A DNA stretch of 64,000 bases from CAIYZT01 sp947461435 (GCA_965284435.1 OZ260083.1:3162001-3226000), one strand, 5' to 3'; shown: positions 51,995 through 61,827, counted from the first letter of the stretch. Notes: generated from the sequence alone by a model not told the origin. Translations and numbers: made by a program.

Positions 51995-52735
51995 TTAAAG
52001 GGCGGCCGCAACATCCTCGGGGATGTCGAAATTATGCGTGACGTTCTGTACGTCGTCGTCTTCTTCCAACATATCGACAAGGCGCATCAGCTTTTGGGCC
52101 GTTTCAAGATCGACCTCGGTCACGGTTTGGGGTTTCCAGATCAACTTGGATTCGGTCGACTCTCCCAAGGCCTTTTCCAAGGCGTCAGACACCTCATTCA
52201 AGGATTCGACGGAACAATAAATCCAATGGCCATCGTCATCGGATTCCACATCATCCGCGCCGGCGTCCAAGGCCGCCATCATCACATCGTCCGGCGAGCC
52301 GGCCTTGGCGGGATAGGTAATTTCGCCCACGCGGTCAAAGCCATGGCTGACCGATCCGGTCTGCCCCATGTTGCCGCCGCATTTGCTGAAATAGCTGCGC
52401 ACATTCGATGCCGTGCGGTTCAGGTTGTCGGTCATCGCCTCAACCATGATGGCAATGCCATTGGCGCCGTAACCTTCGTACCGGATTTCGGTATAGTCGG
52501 CCGCGTCGCCCATGGTGCTTTTCTTGATGGCCCGGTCGATCACGTCCTTGGGCATCGACACCGCTTTTGCGGCCTTTACCGCAAGGCGCAAACGCGGGTT
52601 CTTGTCTGGGTCAGGATCGCCCATCTTGGCTGCGACGGTGATTTCCTTCGACAGCTTTGAGAACATTTTTGAACGAATACCATCCTGCTTACCCTTGCGG
52701 TGCTGGATGTTCGCCCATTTTGAATGGCCTGCCAT
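51995..52735 (-). CDS. yebC: YebC/PmpR family protein
   Basis: 246 residues, full length. The hallmark start MAGHSKWANIQHRKGKQD and the acidic C-terminal EEDDDVQNVTHNFD match the family. Members are described as DNA-binding regulators, and more recently as ribosome-associated factors easing polyproline translation (TACO1 relatives). The ATG at 52735 is used; the frame runs back to 52861 but that part overlaps the SLC13 gene and is not conserved. Cytoplasmic. Confidence 0.95.
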   Translation of the reverse strand: MAGHSKWANIQHRKGKQDGIRSKMFSKLSKEITVAAKMGDPDPDKNPRLRLAVKAAKAVSMPKDVIDRAIKKSTMGDAADYTEIRYEGYGANGIAIMVEAMTDNLNRTASNVRSYFSKCGGNMGQTGSVSHGFDRVGEITYPAKAGSPDDVMMAALDAGADDVESDDDGHWIYCSVESLNEVSDALEKALGESTESKLIWKPQTVTEVDLETAQKLMRLVDMLEEDDDVQNVTHNFDIPEDVAAAL

Positions 52736-52809
52736 GACCTTAAACTCCGGTGCCTTTTCGGTAATGCGCTCCTCTACACCACCCGGTGGGGGGGCGGCAA
52801 GCCCCGCCC

Positions 52810-54594
52810 TTAGGGATACAAGGGCCAGATCAGCGGGATCAATGCCGAACAGACCAGCCATGTGATGACGTTCAAGGGAAGGCCGATCTTGGTGAAATCG
52901 AGAAATTTGTACCCGCCGGGGCCATAGACCATCATGTTGGTCTGGTATCCAACGGGGGTCGCAAAAGCCAAGGTCGCGCTGAACATCACCGCCACGACGA
53001 AGGGGCGCGGATCCACGCCCAGTTGATTGGCCAATTCGATTGCGATGGGCGTGTAAATCACGGCCACGGCGTTGTTGGACAAAAACTCTGTCAGGATCAG
53101 ACCCAGCAGGTAAATCGCAAGGATCATCGCAAAGGGCGGCAAGCCTTCCATCCAGGGTTTGACGGCCGTTACGATCAAGGCCACAGCGCCAGACTGATCC
53201 AGCCCCTCGCCCACGGCCAACATGGCAAAGATCATCGCCATCAGGCGCCCGTCGACAAAGCCCAAAGCCTCATCACTGTCGATGCAGCGGGTGATCAAGA
53301 TCAAGGTGACGGCCAGAAACCCCAAGGCATAGATCGGGGCAACGTCGAAAGAAGACAGGACCACGACGAACAACAGCGCGCCGATGGCAATGGGGGCCTT
53401 GTGGCGACGGAAGGCCTTTTGGGTGGGATGGGCCACATCGACCATTTCCATGTCAGCGGCCAGACGTTTGATATCTTCCTGAGCGCCTTCTAGCAAAAGC
53501 GTATCGCCGACTTGAACCACCAATTCATCCAATTGGCGGCCAATATTCTGACTGCGCCGATGCGCCGCCAAAACATAAACGCCATACCGCCGCCGCAGGC
53601 GCAACTCGCCCAGAGTCTTGCCAATCATCCGGCAACCGGGCGTGATAAGCACCTCAACCGTTTCGGTTTCGAACGAGGACAGCTTGTCCACAATGCGCAT
53701 GTCGGTACGGTTTTGCATGCCCAGAAGTTCGCTCATCTCGGTGCGCAGAACCACGCGGTCGCCCGAATCGAGCACCACCCCCCCAAGGTCGCGGCGCAGG
53801 CTGGCATCGCCGCGCAGCACGTCAATCACCCGAACGCCGTTGCGTTTGAACTGCTGCACCTCCAGCACCGATTTGCCTACCAGAACCGAATCTTCGGGAA
53901 TGGCGACCTCGGTGAAGTATTTCATGCGCTTGCGATCCCCTAGCATCGTGGCCATGGATTGGCGGTCGGGCAACAGGCGCTTGGCAAAAAGCGCCATGTA
54001 AAGGCCCCCGACAAGGGTGACTGCAATGCCCAGAGGCGCGATTTCAAAGAGGCTGAAGTGCGGCATCCCCGCTTTGACAGCCACACCGTCGACCAAAATG
54101 TTGGTCGAGGTGCCGATCAAGGTGATCATGCCGCCCAGCACCGTCATATGACTGAGCGGGATCAGAAGTTTCGACGGGGCGGATCCAATTTTCATCGCAA
54201 TTTGAATGACGACGGGGATCATGACGGCCACCAAGGGCGTGTTGTTCATGAAGGCGCTGGCAACCGCAATAAAGCCGAACAGAACGACAATCGTCGTCTT
54301 GGGGCGATCGCCGACGTGACGTTCGGCCAGACCGATCACCATTTCGACCGCGCCCGTTCGTACCAATCCGCCCATGACCATAAACATCAGCGCAATGGTC
54401 CAAGGGGCAGAATTGGACAGGACCGAAACTGCATCTTTGATCGGAAGCAGTCCAAGGATCAGCATCAAGGCGGCACCGGCGATCGCGACGACTTCCATCG
54501 GAAACGTCTCGCGCACGAACATCACGAACATCACGGCAAGAATGGCCAAAGCGACAAGGGCCTGAGTCGTCTGGCCGAGTTCAAGTCCGATCAT
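52810..54594 (-). CDS. SLC13/DASS-family permease with regulatory RCK_C domains
   Basis: 594 residues. Two membrane halves (WTIALMFMVMGGLVRTGAVE; PVVIQIAMKIGSAPSKLLIP) flank a soluble insert at about 205-390 that contains two TrkA-C/RCK_C-type domains (GGVVLDSGDRVVLRTEMSEL; DELVVQVGDTLLLEGAQEDI). This combination belongs to the divalent anion/Na+ symporter group that includes sulfate and dicarboxylate carriers. A sulfate substrate would suit the many sulfotransferases here but is not shown. It starts at 54594 after a G-rich ribosome site. Confidence 0.88.
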   Translation of the reverse strand: MIGLELGQTTQALVALAILAVMFVMFVRETFPMEVVAIAGAALMLILGLLPIKDAVSVLSNSAPWTIALMFMVMGGLVRTGAVEMVIGLAERHVGDRPKTTIVVLFGFIAVASAFMNNTPLVAVMIPVVIQIAMKIGSAPSKLLIPLSHMTVLGGMITLIGTSTNILVDGVAVKAGMPHFSLFEIAPLGIAVTLVGGLYMALFAKRLLPDRQSMATMLGDRKRMKYFTEVAIPEDSVLVGKSVLEVQQFKRNGVRVIDVLRGDASLRRDLGGVVLDSGDRVVLRTEMSELLGMQNRTDMRIVDKLSSFETETVEVLITPGCRMIGKTLGELRLRRRYGVYVLAAHRRSQNIGRQLDELVVQVGDTLLLEGAQEDIKRLAADMEMVDVAHPTQKAFRRHKAPIAIGALLFVVVLSSFDVAPIYALGFLAVTLILITRCIDSDEALGFVDGRLMAMIFAMLAVGEGLDQSGAVALIVTAVKPWMEGLPPFAMILAIYLLGLILTEFLSNNAVAVIYTPIAIELANQLGVDPRPFVVAVMFSATLAFATPVGYQTNMMVYGPGGYKFLDFTKIGLPLNVITWLVCSALIPLIWPLYP

Positions 54595-54678
54595 ACCTAT
54601 CCCCTTGGAATCAAATCTCGACTGAAACTAGCGTGTATTGGGTTTTTTGGAAATAAAAATCTACTAATGCAGTCGTGT

Positions 54679-55590
54679 TTAGAATTCTGTTGCTTCCATC
54701 GCCTTTGGTTTCACCAAGGCGAGGCCGCACAGCATCACGGCTGCGGCCGCAAATACCCAAGGGCTGAACCGTTCACCCAGAACCAGCATTGCCATGACCA
54801 TGCCCATCGCCGTCACGATATAAGACGATTGGCTGGCAAAGACTGCACCCGTTTTTGAGGCAAGCCAGACAAAACTGGCGTAAAGCAGCGCATGCATGGC
54901 AGAGGTCAGAATCAGCGCATATTCTGGGCGGCCCGGTGGCAGGGGCAGCATCATCCATTCCCCGGTGGCGCCCATGGCGGGGATGCACAGGATCAAGGCA
55001 ACGATCTGGGTGCCAAACATGGCTTGCAACGGGTCCATCCCGGCAAGCCCGGTGCGCGCGACATAGGTGTTTTCAACGGCGTAAAACAACGGACCGATCA
55101 GCGCGATCGGCAAGAACGCCAACATGGCCCGGTCGGGCAAACTGGTGGACGGCAGCACGATCATCAAGACCCCGGACAGGCCCAAGCCAAGGCCCAACAG
55201 GCGCCGGGCAGACACGCGCTCGGTTCCCAAGACAAGGCCGATGGGCAGGGCGATCATCGGAATCGTCGAAATGATGATCGACATGATCCCCGAGGGAAGA
55301 TGGGCGATTGAAAAGTAGAAGGTATAATTTGGGATCAAGGTGCCCAAGATCGCGACGACGACGTAAAACCGCAGTGCCTTGGGATGCAATGGCACCCCCG
55401 TTCCGCGCACCACGGTCAGCAAACCCAGCACGACAACGCAGACAACCGATTGCCAAAACAAAAGACCAAAGGGCGGATGCCCCGTTGACGCGGCGATCTT
55501 GCCCAAAGGCTGGGTGCAGCCCCAGCCCAAGCCAAGCCCCACCAACATGGCCACGTAGAGCCATCGTTGCTTGTTTTCCCCTGCGCTCAT
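54679..55590 (-). CDS. DMT-superfamily (EamA) transporter
   Basis: 303 residues with ten helices in two EamA repeats (LYVAMLVGLGLGWGCTQPLG; YVVVAILGTLIPNYTFYFSI). The ATG at 55590 overlaps the stop codon of the upstream phosphoesterase gene as ATGA, so the two are co-translated. Substrate unknown. It is a different subfamily from the EamA protein at 49085-50002. Confidence 0.88.
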   Translation of the reverse strand: MSAGENKQRWLYVAMLVGLGLGWGCTQPLGKIAASTGHPPFGLLFWQSVVCVVVLGLLTVVRGTGVPLHPKALRFYVVVAILGTLIPNYTFYFSIAHLPSGIMSIIISTIPMIALPIGLVLGTERVSARRLLGLGLGLSGVLMIVLPSTSLPDRAMLAFLPIALIGPLFYAVENTYVARTGLAGMDPLQAMFGTQIVALILCIPAMGATGEWMMLPLPPGRPEYALILTSAMHALLYASFVWLASKTGAVFASQSSYIVTAMGMVMAMLVLGERFSPWVFAAAAVMLCGLALVKPKAMEATEF

Positions 55591-56405
55591 GGTCCCGAAC
55601 GCTCTAACCGGCCGCCCTGCCGAACCGGCACAACGCGCAGCGCCCGGCCGGTCTTGTCATCGGTTTCAACATAGATCCCCGAAAGGGTGGCCGGTCCGCC
55701 CGCAGGTTCAAACCGGGACGAGGCCATGCCCGTGATGAACCGCTTCAAGGGTTCCAGCTTTTCCATGCCGATGACAGAATTGTAATCGCCGCACATCCCG
55801 GCATCCGAAAGATAGGCTGTCCCGCCGGTCAAGATCTGATGATCGGCGGTAGGCACATGCGTGTGGGTGCCCACAACCAGCGACGCCTGACCATCACACC
55901 AATGCCCCATGGCCATCTTTTCAGATGTGGCCTCTGCGTGCACATCCACGATTGCCGCTTGCACGGCCACGCCCAACCGATGCGTCTTGAGCACGGATTC
56001 GACCGCCGAAAAGGGATCATCGAAAGGCCGCTTCATAAAGACCTGTCCCAGAACCTGGGTGACCAAGACCCGCCGCCCCTGAGTAACCTCAAAAACCCGG
56101 TAGCCTTTTCCCGGCGCGACCTTTGAGAAGTTCAGCGGCCGAAGGATGCGCGGTTCCTGTTCGATGAACTGCATCATGTCCTTCTGATCAAAGGCGTGAT
56201 CGCCCAAGGTCAGACAATCCGCCCCTGCCCCCAGCAGAACCTTTGCGTGTTCCGCTGTCAGGCCCGCGCCTTGGCTGGCATTTTCGCCGTTCACCACAAC
56301 AAAATCGAGCCCCCAATCGGCCCGCAGTTTGGGCAGTTGGTCAACCACCCCGGTCCGGCCCGAACGGCCCATGACATCGCCCAGAAAAAGAATGCGCATG
56401 GCCAT
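55587..56405 (-). CDS. ymdB: TIGR00282/YmdB family metallophosphoesterase
   Basis: 272 residues. Metal-binding motifs: FLGDVMGRSGR at the N-terminus, VNGENASQGAG, GDHAFD, and VGTHTHVPTADH near residue 180. YmdB-type enzymes hydrolyse 2',3'-cyclic nucleotides and influence biofilm and RNA stability in other bacteria. ATGs at 56405 and 56399 are possible. It is divergent from the helicase gene and coupled to the EamA gene downstream. Confidence 0.9.
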   Translation of the reverse strand: MAMRILFLGDVMGRSGRTGVVDQLPKLRADWGLDFVVVNGENASQGAGLTAEHAKVLLGAGADCLTLGDHAFDQKDMMQFIEQEPRILRPLNFSKVAPGKGYRVFEVTQGRRVLVTQVLGQVFMKRPFDDPFSAVESVLKTHRLGVAVQAAIVDVHAEATSEKMAMGHWCDGQASLVVGTHTHVPTADHQILTGGTAYLSDAGMCGDYNSVIGMEKLEPLKRFITGMASSRFEPAGGPATLSGIYVETDDKTGRALRVVPVRQGGRLERSGP

Positions 56406-56552
56406 GGCTCCTATCCCCCCGCCCCTGCCCCGTCCATCCTGAAAACGACAAGGCGGTCGCGGAAGGGGCGGCGATCCCTGTCTTCGCCCAAGTTGCCGGT
56501 CAAGCTCGCCATGACCCTTGACGCGGGCGCCTTAAGCCCTGCAATTGGCGCC

Positions 56553-58949
56553 ATGACCGCCCTTCCCGCCCCACTTGATGCCTTTTTCACCGCGTGCGGA
56601 TGGACATTGCACCCCCACCAGCACGCGATGCTGCAGCGGGGGGGCGACACCTCAACCTTGCTGATTGCCCCGACGGGCGGGGGCAAAACGCTGGCCGGTT
56701 TTTTGCCCAGCTTGGCGGAACTGGGCGCGGCCCCGCCTCCCGGTTTGCATACCCTGTACATATCACCCCTCAAGGCGTTGACGGCGGATATCCGGCGCAA
56801 TTTGCGCACCCCCATCGAGGGGGCCGGCCTGTCCATCCGCGTCGAAGACCGCACTGGCGACACCACCTATACCCAGCGCCGCCGCCAAAGGGCGGACCCC
56901 CCGCATATTTTGTTGACCACGCCGGAAAGCCTGGCGCTGCTGCTTTCCTATGAAGATGCGCCGCGGCTTTTTTCGGGGCTGCAAAGGGTGATCGTGGATG
57001 AAATTCACGCCTTGGCCGAGTCCAAACGCGGCGACCAGTTGATGTTGCAACTGGCACGGCTGGCCAAATTGGCGCCGGGCCTGCGCCGGGTTGGTCTGTC
57101 CGCCACGGTCGAAGATCCGCCCGCCCTTGCCGCTTATCTGGGCACGCAGACGCGGGTTCTGGTGGCGGAACCCGGACCAGACCCCGACATATCCATGCTG
57201 GTCACAGATGCGCCCCCCCCATGGTCGGGCGGCGGGGGGAAATATGCCATCCCTGCCATTCTTGCGCAGGTGGCGCAGCACAAGACCACCTTGATCTTTC
57301 ATAATACCCGCGCGCAGGCCGAGATTTTTTTTCACAACCTTTGGCTGGCGAACACGGCAGACTTGCCCATCGGCATTCATCACGGGTCCTTGTCGCGCGA
57401 GCAGCGCGAACGCGTGGAACAGGCGATGACCGAAGGGGCCCTGCGCGCTGTGGTCTGCACGGGGAGTCTGGATCTTGGCATCGATTGGGGAGATGTCGAT
57501 CTGGTCATACAGGTTGGCGCGCCCAAGAACATCAAGCGATTGGTTCAGCGCATCGGGCGGGCCAATCACCGATACAATGCGCCGTCAAAAGCGCTGTTGG
57601 TGCCCGCCAACCGGTTTGAGGTCGTCGAATGTCAGGCGGCATTGGACGCGGTGCGCGACCATGCCCTTGACGGCGAGCCGCGCGGCCCGGGGCCGCGGGA
57701 CGTGCTGTGTCAACATATTCTGGCCACGGCCTGCGCCGCCCCTTTCGGGGCAGACGCGCTTTTTGCCGAGGTGATTACCGCCGGACCCTACCGCGCCCTG
57801 ACCCGACCGGAATTTGACGATTGTCTCGATTTCGTGGCCACGGGCGGCTATGCTCTGCGCGCCTATGACAAATGGCAAAGGCTGCTGCTTAGACAGGGCA
57901 AATGGCAGTTGCGAGATCCGCGCGCGGCGGCTGTGATCCGCCAGAATCTGGGCACGATCATCGACATCGAAACCCTCAAGGTACGGTTTCGCCGTCAGAT
58001 GGGCGGCGCCCCCTTGGGCGAGATCGAAGAGAGCTTTGCCTCGACCTTGACGCCCGGCGACACCTTCTTGATCGGGGGTCAGGTGGTGAAATACGAGGGC
58101 CTGAACGAAATGACGGTCGAGGTGACGCGGTCCCCGGGCCGTGATCCGAAAGTTGCGGTGTTCTCCGGGACCAAATTCGCGACATCAACCCTACTGACGC
58201 AGCGCATCCTTGATATCCTTCAGCACGAATCCTGGCCCGACCTGCCGCGCCACACGGCGCAGTGGCTGACCCTGCAACGCGAGGTTTCGCAGCTTCCAAA
58301 GCCCGGGCGCCTGTTGGTTGAAAGCTTTCCCCATGATGGGCGCGAACACCTGTGCCTTTATGGCTTTGCCGGGCGGAATGGCCAACAGACGCTGGGGCTT
58401 TTGGTGACCAAGGTCATGGAAGAACGCGGTCTTTCCCCTTTGGGTTTTGTGGCAACAGATTATGCGACGCTGATTTGGGGGTTGGACCCGGTGATGGATG
58501 CCGCGCCCCTGCTGAACCTTGATCATCTGCGCGATGGCTTGGAAGGCTGGCTTGCGGGCAATGCCGTGATGAAACGCGGCTTTCGCACGGTCGCCATCAT
58601 CGCCGGACTGATCGAGCGCAACAACCAAGGGCGCCGCAAATCGGGTCGGCAGGCCACGTTTTCGTCAGACATCCTGTACGATACGCTGCTTAAATATGAT
58701 CCGAACCATCTTTTGCTGCAGATCACACGCGAAGAGGCGATGCGCGGAATGGTTGATTTTTCGCGCATCGAAGATCTTTTGATGGGCATCAAAGGCCGAA
58801 TTGACACCCGCCGCTTGCCGCGTCTTTCGCCGCTGTCGGCCCCCTTGTTTTTTGAACCGGGAAAGGTTCCGGTTCACGGCGCGGGGCGCGAACGTCTGGC
58901 CGAAGACGCCGCCCGCGCGCTGCTGCGCGACGCAGGACTTGACGGATGA
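56553..58949 (+). CDS. Ligase-associated DNA damage response DEXH-box helicase
   Basis: 798 residues. Helicase motif I is APTGGGKTLAG, motif II is VDEIHALAES, motif III is GLSATVE, and the C-terminal Lhr-like region is present (LVQRIGRANHRYNAPSKA; FSSDILYDTLLKYDPNH). This is the Lhr-type helicase encoded with ATP-dependent ligase and nuclease genes in proteobacteria. The ATG at 56553 (MTALPAPLDAFF) is chosen to fit the family; an ATG at 56511 adds 14 residues. Its TGA overlaps the PdeM start. The ligase and exonuclease partners are not here. Confidence 0.92.
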   Translation: MTALPAPLDAFFTACGWTLHPHQHAMLQRGGDTSTLLIAPTGGGKTLAGFLPSLAELGAAPPPGLHTLYISPLKALTADIRRNLRTPIEGAGLSIRVEDRTGDTTYTQRRRQRADPPHILLTTPESLALLLSYEDAPRLFSGLQRVIVDEIHALAESKRGDQLMLQLARLAKLAPGLRRVGLSATVEDPPALAAYLGTQTRVLVAEPGPDPDISMLVTDAPPPWSGGGGKYAIPAILAQVAQHKTTLIFHNTRAQAEIFFHNLWLANTADLPIGIHHGSLSREQRERVEQAMTEGALRAVVCTGSLDLGIDWGDVDLVIQVGAPKNIKRLVQRIGRANHRYNAPSKALLVPANRFEVVECQAALDAVRDHALDGEPRGPGPRDVLCQHILATACAAPFGADALFAEVITAGPYRALTRPEFDDCLDFVATGGYALRAYDKWQRLLLRQGKWQLRDPRAAAVIRQNLGTIIDIETLKVRFRRQMGGAPLGEIEESFASTLTPGDTFLIGGQVVKYEGLNEMTVEVTRSPGRDPKVAVFSGTKFATSTLLTQRILDILQHESWPDLPRHTAQWLTLQREVSQLPKPGRLLVESFPHDGREHLCLYGFAGRNGQQTLGLLVTKVMEERGLSPLGFVATDYATLIWGLDPVMDAAPLLNLDHLRDGLEGWLAGNAVMKRGFRTVAIIAGLIERNNQGRRKSGRQATFSSDILYDTLLKYDPNHLLLQITREEAMRGMVDFSRIEDLLMGIKGRIDTRRLPRLSPLSAPLFFEPGKVPVHGAGRERLAEDAARALLRDAGLDG

Positions 58950-59590
58950 TCAACTTTACCTTCGGTCCTGCTGCCTTGTTCGCCCTTGGGTCCGGCGCCT
59001 GCTTTTGGCCCGCCGAGGCGCTTCTGTGCGTCTCTGACCTGCATTTTGGCAAATCCGAACGTCTGGCCCGGCGCGGCGGCAGTCTTTTGCCCCCCTACGA
59101 GACGCGCTCGACCCTTGAAAAGCTGGATCTTGATCTTGAACGGACCGGCGCAAAGCGCGTGGTCTGTCTTGGCGACAGTTTCGACGATATCGCCGCGGCA
59201 GGCAGCCTGGATGAGACCTGCAGGTTGTGGCTGATGCGGTTGATGGCGGGGCGCGAATGGATCTGGGTCGAAGGAAACCACGACCCCGGCCCGATAGATC
59301 TGGGCGGCAGCCACCGGGCCAATTTTCTGCTTGGCGGGCTTGTCTTTCGTCATGAAGGCGGCGGCGAAGGCCTTGAAGTTTCTGGCCATTTTCACCCCAA
59401 GGCCAGCTTGCCGGGACGCGGCCCCAAACCCTGCTTTCTGCTGGGCCAAAGCCGCCTGATCCTTCCGGCATATGGCACCTATACCGGGGGCTTGCGTGCG
59501 CAAGATCCGGTTTTTGATGCGCTGATCGGCCCGGCGGGCCGGGCCATTGTGACCGGGGCAAAACCCTTGATGATACCGCGCCGGCGCTGA
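58946..59590 (+). CDS. pdeM: Ligase-associated DNA damage response endonuclease PdeM
   Basis: 214 residues, calcineurin-like phosphoesterase fold: SDLHFGKSERLARRGGSLLP, CLGDSFDDI, GNHDPGP and GHFHPKASL supply the metal ligands. The gene overlaps the helicase stop (ATGA), the standard helicase-PdeM pairing, so the two act together in DNA repair. Size normal. Confidence 0.92.
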   Translation: MINFTFGPAALFALGSGACFWPAEALLCVSDLHFGKSERLARRGGSLLPPYETRSTLEKLDLDLERTGAKRVVCLGDSFDDIAAAGSLDETCRLWLMRLMAGREWIWVEGNHDPGPIDLGGSHRANFLLGGLVFRHEGGGEGLEVSGHFHPKASLPGRGPKPCFLLGQSRLILPAYGTYTGGLRAQDPVFDALIGPAGRAIVTGAKPLMIPRRR

Positions 59591-59608
59591 CGGGCTTTGC
59601 GGCGCGGC

Positions 59609-60424
59609 TTAAATCAATCCGCGCGCTTCCAGCTTGGTACGATTGGCCCGGCTGACGGGCACAAGATGTCCATCATACAGCCGCAAGGCCAGGCTTCCCC
59701 GCGCTTGTTCGACGGTGGCAACGGCGTTCCACGCCACCCAGTGCGAGCGGTGAACCTGCGCGCCGTCGACCCCTTCGGTTTCCGCAACCGCGTCGGCCAG
59801 CCGCATCAAAAGGCTGGCGCTTCCGGCGCGTGTGCGCACGTCCACGTAATGGTCGCGCACGGCGATGGTCACAAGGTCGGCGTGCAGTGTTGCGTCAAGA
59901 CGTTGCAGCAATCTTGGCAAGGCGGGTTGCGGCGCGACCGGCCCCTGTGCACCGCCCGTCTGCGGCACAGGATCGGCCGAGGCGCCGACGAAAGGGCTCA
60001 ACTTTAGGCTGAAGCGCACGATGGCAACGCCAAAGGTCAGCAGAAACACAAAAAGGGCCAGTTCCAGCAGCGTCGGAACCTCTCGCGGTTCGGACATCGG
60101 CAATCTGTTCACCAAGAAATCCAATGGCGGCGTGAAGGCCATGGTGTTCAACGCCGATATCATCGACGCCGAAGGCCAAAACCCGGTCAGGCCCATACCC
60201 ATGGTCACCAAAAGGCGAAAGAAAACGCCCAACACGATTCCAAGGGCGATCAGGCCGCCCCAAAAGACCGCACGGTGCAAAAGATCAAGGCCTGCATAGG
60301 TTCCAAAGGGTCCTGCCATGCTGACCCAGACAGAGATCACAAACCAGCACACCAAGGTCACCCGCGAGGTGACCACGATCTTCCATTCCCGCAACAACCA
60401 CAAATCAATGCCCCATCGGACCAC
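59609..60424 (-). CDS. Membrane-bound LytTR-type DNA-binding regulator
   Basis: 271 residues. Four hydrophobic segments span about residues 18-150 (VTLVCWFVISVWVSMAGPFG; VFWGGLIALGIVLGVFFRLL). A linker leads to a LytTR DNA-binding domain at about 165-271 (RDHYVDVRTRAGSASLLMRL; VHRSHWVAWNAV; YDGHLVPVSRANR). It has no receiver domain, so it is probably a one-component membrane regulator. The start is a GTG at 60424, with no better upstream start. No histidine kinase is adjacent. Targets unknown. Confidence 0.83.
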   Translation of the reverse strand: MVRWGIDLWLLREWKIVVTSRVTLVCWFVISVWVSMAGPFGTYAGLDLLHRAVFWGGLIALGIVLGVFFRLLVTMGMGLTGFWPSASMISALNTMAFTPPLDFLVNRLPMSEPREVPTLLELALFVFLLTFGVAIVRFSLKLSPFVGASADPVPQTGGAQGPVAPQPALPRLLQRLDATLHADLVTIAVRDHYVDVRTRAGSASLLMRLADAVAETEGVDGAQVHRSHWVAWNAVATVEQARGSLALRLYDGHLVPVSRANRTKLEARGLI

Positions 60425-60533
60425 ACACGCACAGGTGGTCTTCTACCGATTTTTCGGCACAGGTCAAATTGCTTGGTCAGCACGGGCCAACTCTTTATCC
60501 CGAAATGCCGCGGATGTTGGCGGCGCGCAGTGG

Positions 60534-61424
60534 TCAGGCTGTCAGGCCCTTCGGTTCGGCCAGACCATTCGCCCGGCAAGTGGCCGTCAGCGTGTTGGCC
60601 AAAAGGCAAGCAATCGTCATCGGCCCAACGCCGCCCGGAACCGGGGTGATGGCCCCCGCCACAGCGGCCGCGCTGGCATAATGGACATCGCCAACCAGCT
60701 TTGCCTTGCCGTCCCGTTCGATCCGGTTGATCCCGACATCAATCACGGTGGCACCCGGCTTTACAAAGGCACCCGTGATCATTTCCGGCCGACCGACTGC
60801 GGCGACAAGAATATCGGCCCCGCGGCAGACCGATTCCAGATCTTTGGTCCGGCTGTGCGCGATCGTCACAGTGCAGCTGTCGCCCAGCAACAACTGCGCC
60901 ATCGGCTTGCCGACAATGTTCGATCGCCCCACAACCACCGCATTCAAGCCCGCAAGGCTGCCATGCACATCGCGCAGCATCATCAGGCAACCCAGCGGCG
61001 TGCAGGGGACCATCGATTTCTGCCCGGTTCCCAACAGTCCGACGTTCGAGATGTGGAAACCATCAACATCCTTCGCTGGATTGATCGCGTTGATCACCAG
61101 ATCACTGTCAAGATGTGCGGGAAGCGGCAACTGCACCAAGATGCCGTTGACCTTTGGATCATTGTTGAGCCGGTCGATCAGCGCCAGAAGATCGGCCTCG
61201 GAGGTATCGGCCGCAAGGCGGTGTTCATAGCTGTTCATGCCCACTTCGGTGGTCGAGGCATGTTTGTTGCGCACGTAAACCTGGCTTGCCGGATCTTCCC
61301 CCACCAGCACAACGGCCAGCCCCGGAACGATGCCGTTTTCTTCCTTCAGCCGCGCCACATGGGCGGCAACCTGTCCGCGCACATTGGCCGCAAAGGCCTT
61401 TCCGTCGATCACTTTGGCCGTCAT
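60534..61424 (-). CDS. folD: Bifunctional methylenetetrahydrofolate dehydrogenase / cyclohydrolase
   Basis: 296 residues. Hallmarks: YVRNKHASTTEVGM with the catalytic Lys, GILVQLPLPAHLD, VVGRSNIVGKPMAQLL for NADP, and PVPGGVGPMTIACLL near the end. It interconverts methylene- and 10-formyl-tetrahydrofolate in the cytoplasm. The start is two bases from the stop of the chorismate mutase gene, so it belongs to the fhs operon and completes the tetrahydrofolate C1 path with Fhs. Confidence 0.95.
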   Translation of the reverse strand: MTAKVIDGKAFAANVRGQVAAHVARLKEENGIVPGLAVVLVGEDPASQVYVRNKHASTTEVGMNSYEHRLAADTSEADLLALIDRLNNDPKVNGILVQLPLPAHLDSDLVINAINPAKDVDGFHISNVGLLGTGQKSMVPCTPLGCLMMLRDVHGSLAGLNAVVVGRSNIVGKPMAQLLLGDSCTVTIAHSRTKDLESVCRGADILVAAVGRPEMITGAFVKPGATVIDVGINRIERDGKAKLVGDVHYASAAAVAGAITPVPGGVGPMTIACLLANTLTATCRANGLAEPKGLTA

Positions 61425-61426
61425 GG

Positions 61427-61747
61427 CTACCCTCTCCTCAGGCTGTCAGGTCCAAGGCGGCTTTCTTCGCGCGCAATGGACCAATCAATCAGTCGCCGCC
61501 AAAGCTTTTCCACCAATTCCGGCGGAAGGCTGTAGGTTTCGGCGTGGCGGCGCACATTCTGCACCACTTCTTCGACCCGGTCTTCTATCCGCGCGGGCAG
61601 ATCGATCTCGGCTTTGATCTGGGCCGCACGGTCGATATATTCCGCCCGCTGCGCAAAAAGGCGCACCAGATCATGATCCAATCGGTCAATCTCTGCCCGC
61701 AGGTCGCGCATAGTGGTGCAGTCACCCGGTTGCTTCATCTTACCCAT
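61427..61747 (-). CDS. AroQ-type chorismate mutase
   Basis: 106 residues, all helical. The chorismate mutase II pattern is visible (LRAEIDRLDHDLVRLFAQRA; then IEDRVEEVV and LWRRLIDWSIAREES). Single-domain size fits AroQ or PchB-like isochorismate pyruvate lyase; a mutase making prephenate for Phe/Tyr is favoured. GGGAGAG lies before the ATG at 61747. It sits between fhs and folD in one operon, an arrangement with no obvious pathway logic. Confidence 0.85.
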   Translation of the reverse strand: MGKMKQPGDCTTMRDLRAEIDRLDHDLVRLFAQRAEYIDRAAQIKAEIDLPARIEDRVEEVVQNVRRHAETYSLPPELVEKLWRRLIDWSIAREESRLGPDSLRRG

Positions 61748-61758
61748 CCTTGGACTCT

Positions 61759-61785
61759 CCCGCGCGAGGTAATCACCCGCGCGGG
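61759..61785. other. Inverted repeat between fhs and the chorismate mutase gene
   Basis: CCCGCGCG at 61759-61766 and CGCGCGGG at 61778-61785 are perfect arms with an 11-base spacer. No T run follows in the minus-strand direction, so partial termination or mRNA processing is more likely than full termination. Confidence 0.4.
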
Positions 61786-61827
61786 GCTTGGCAAGACAAA
61801 GCAGACCGGGATCAGAGACGACTGGGA

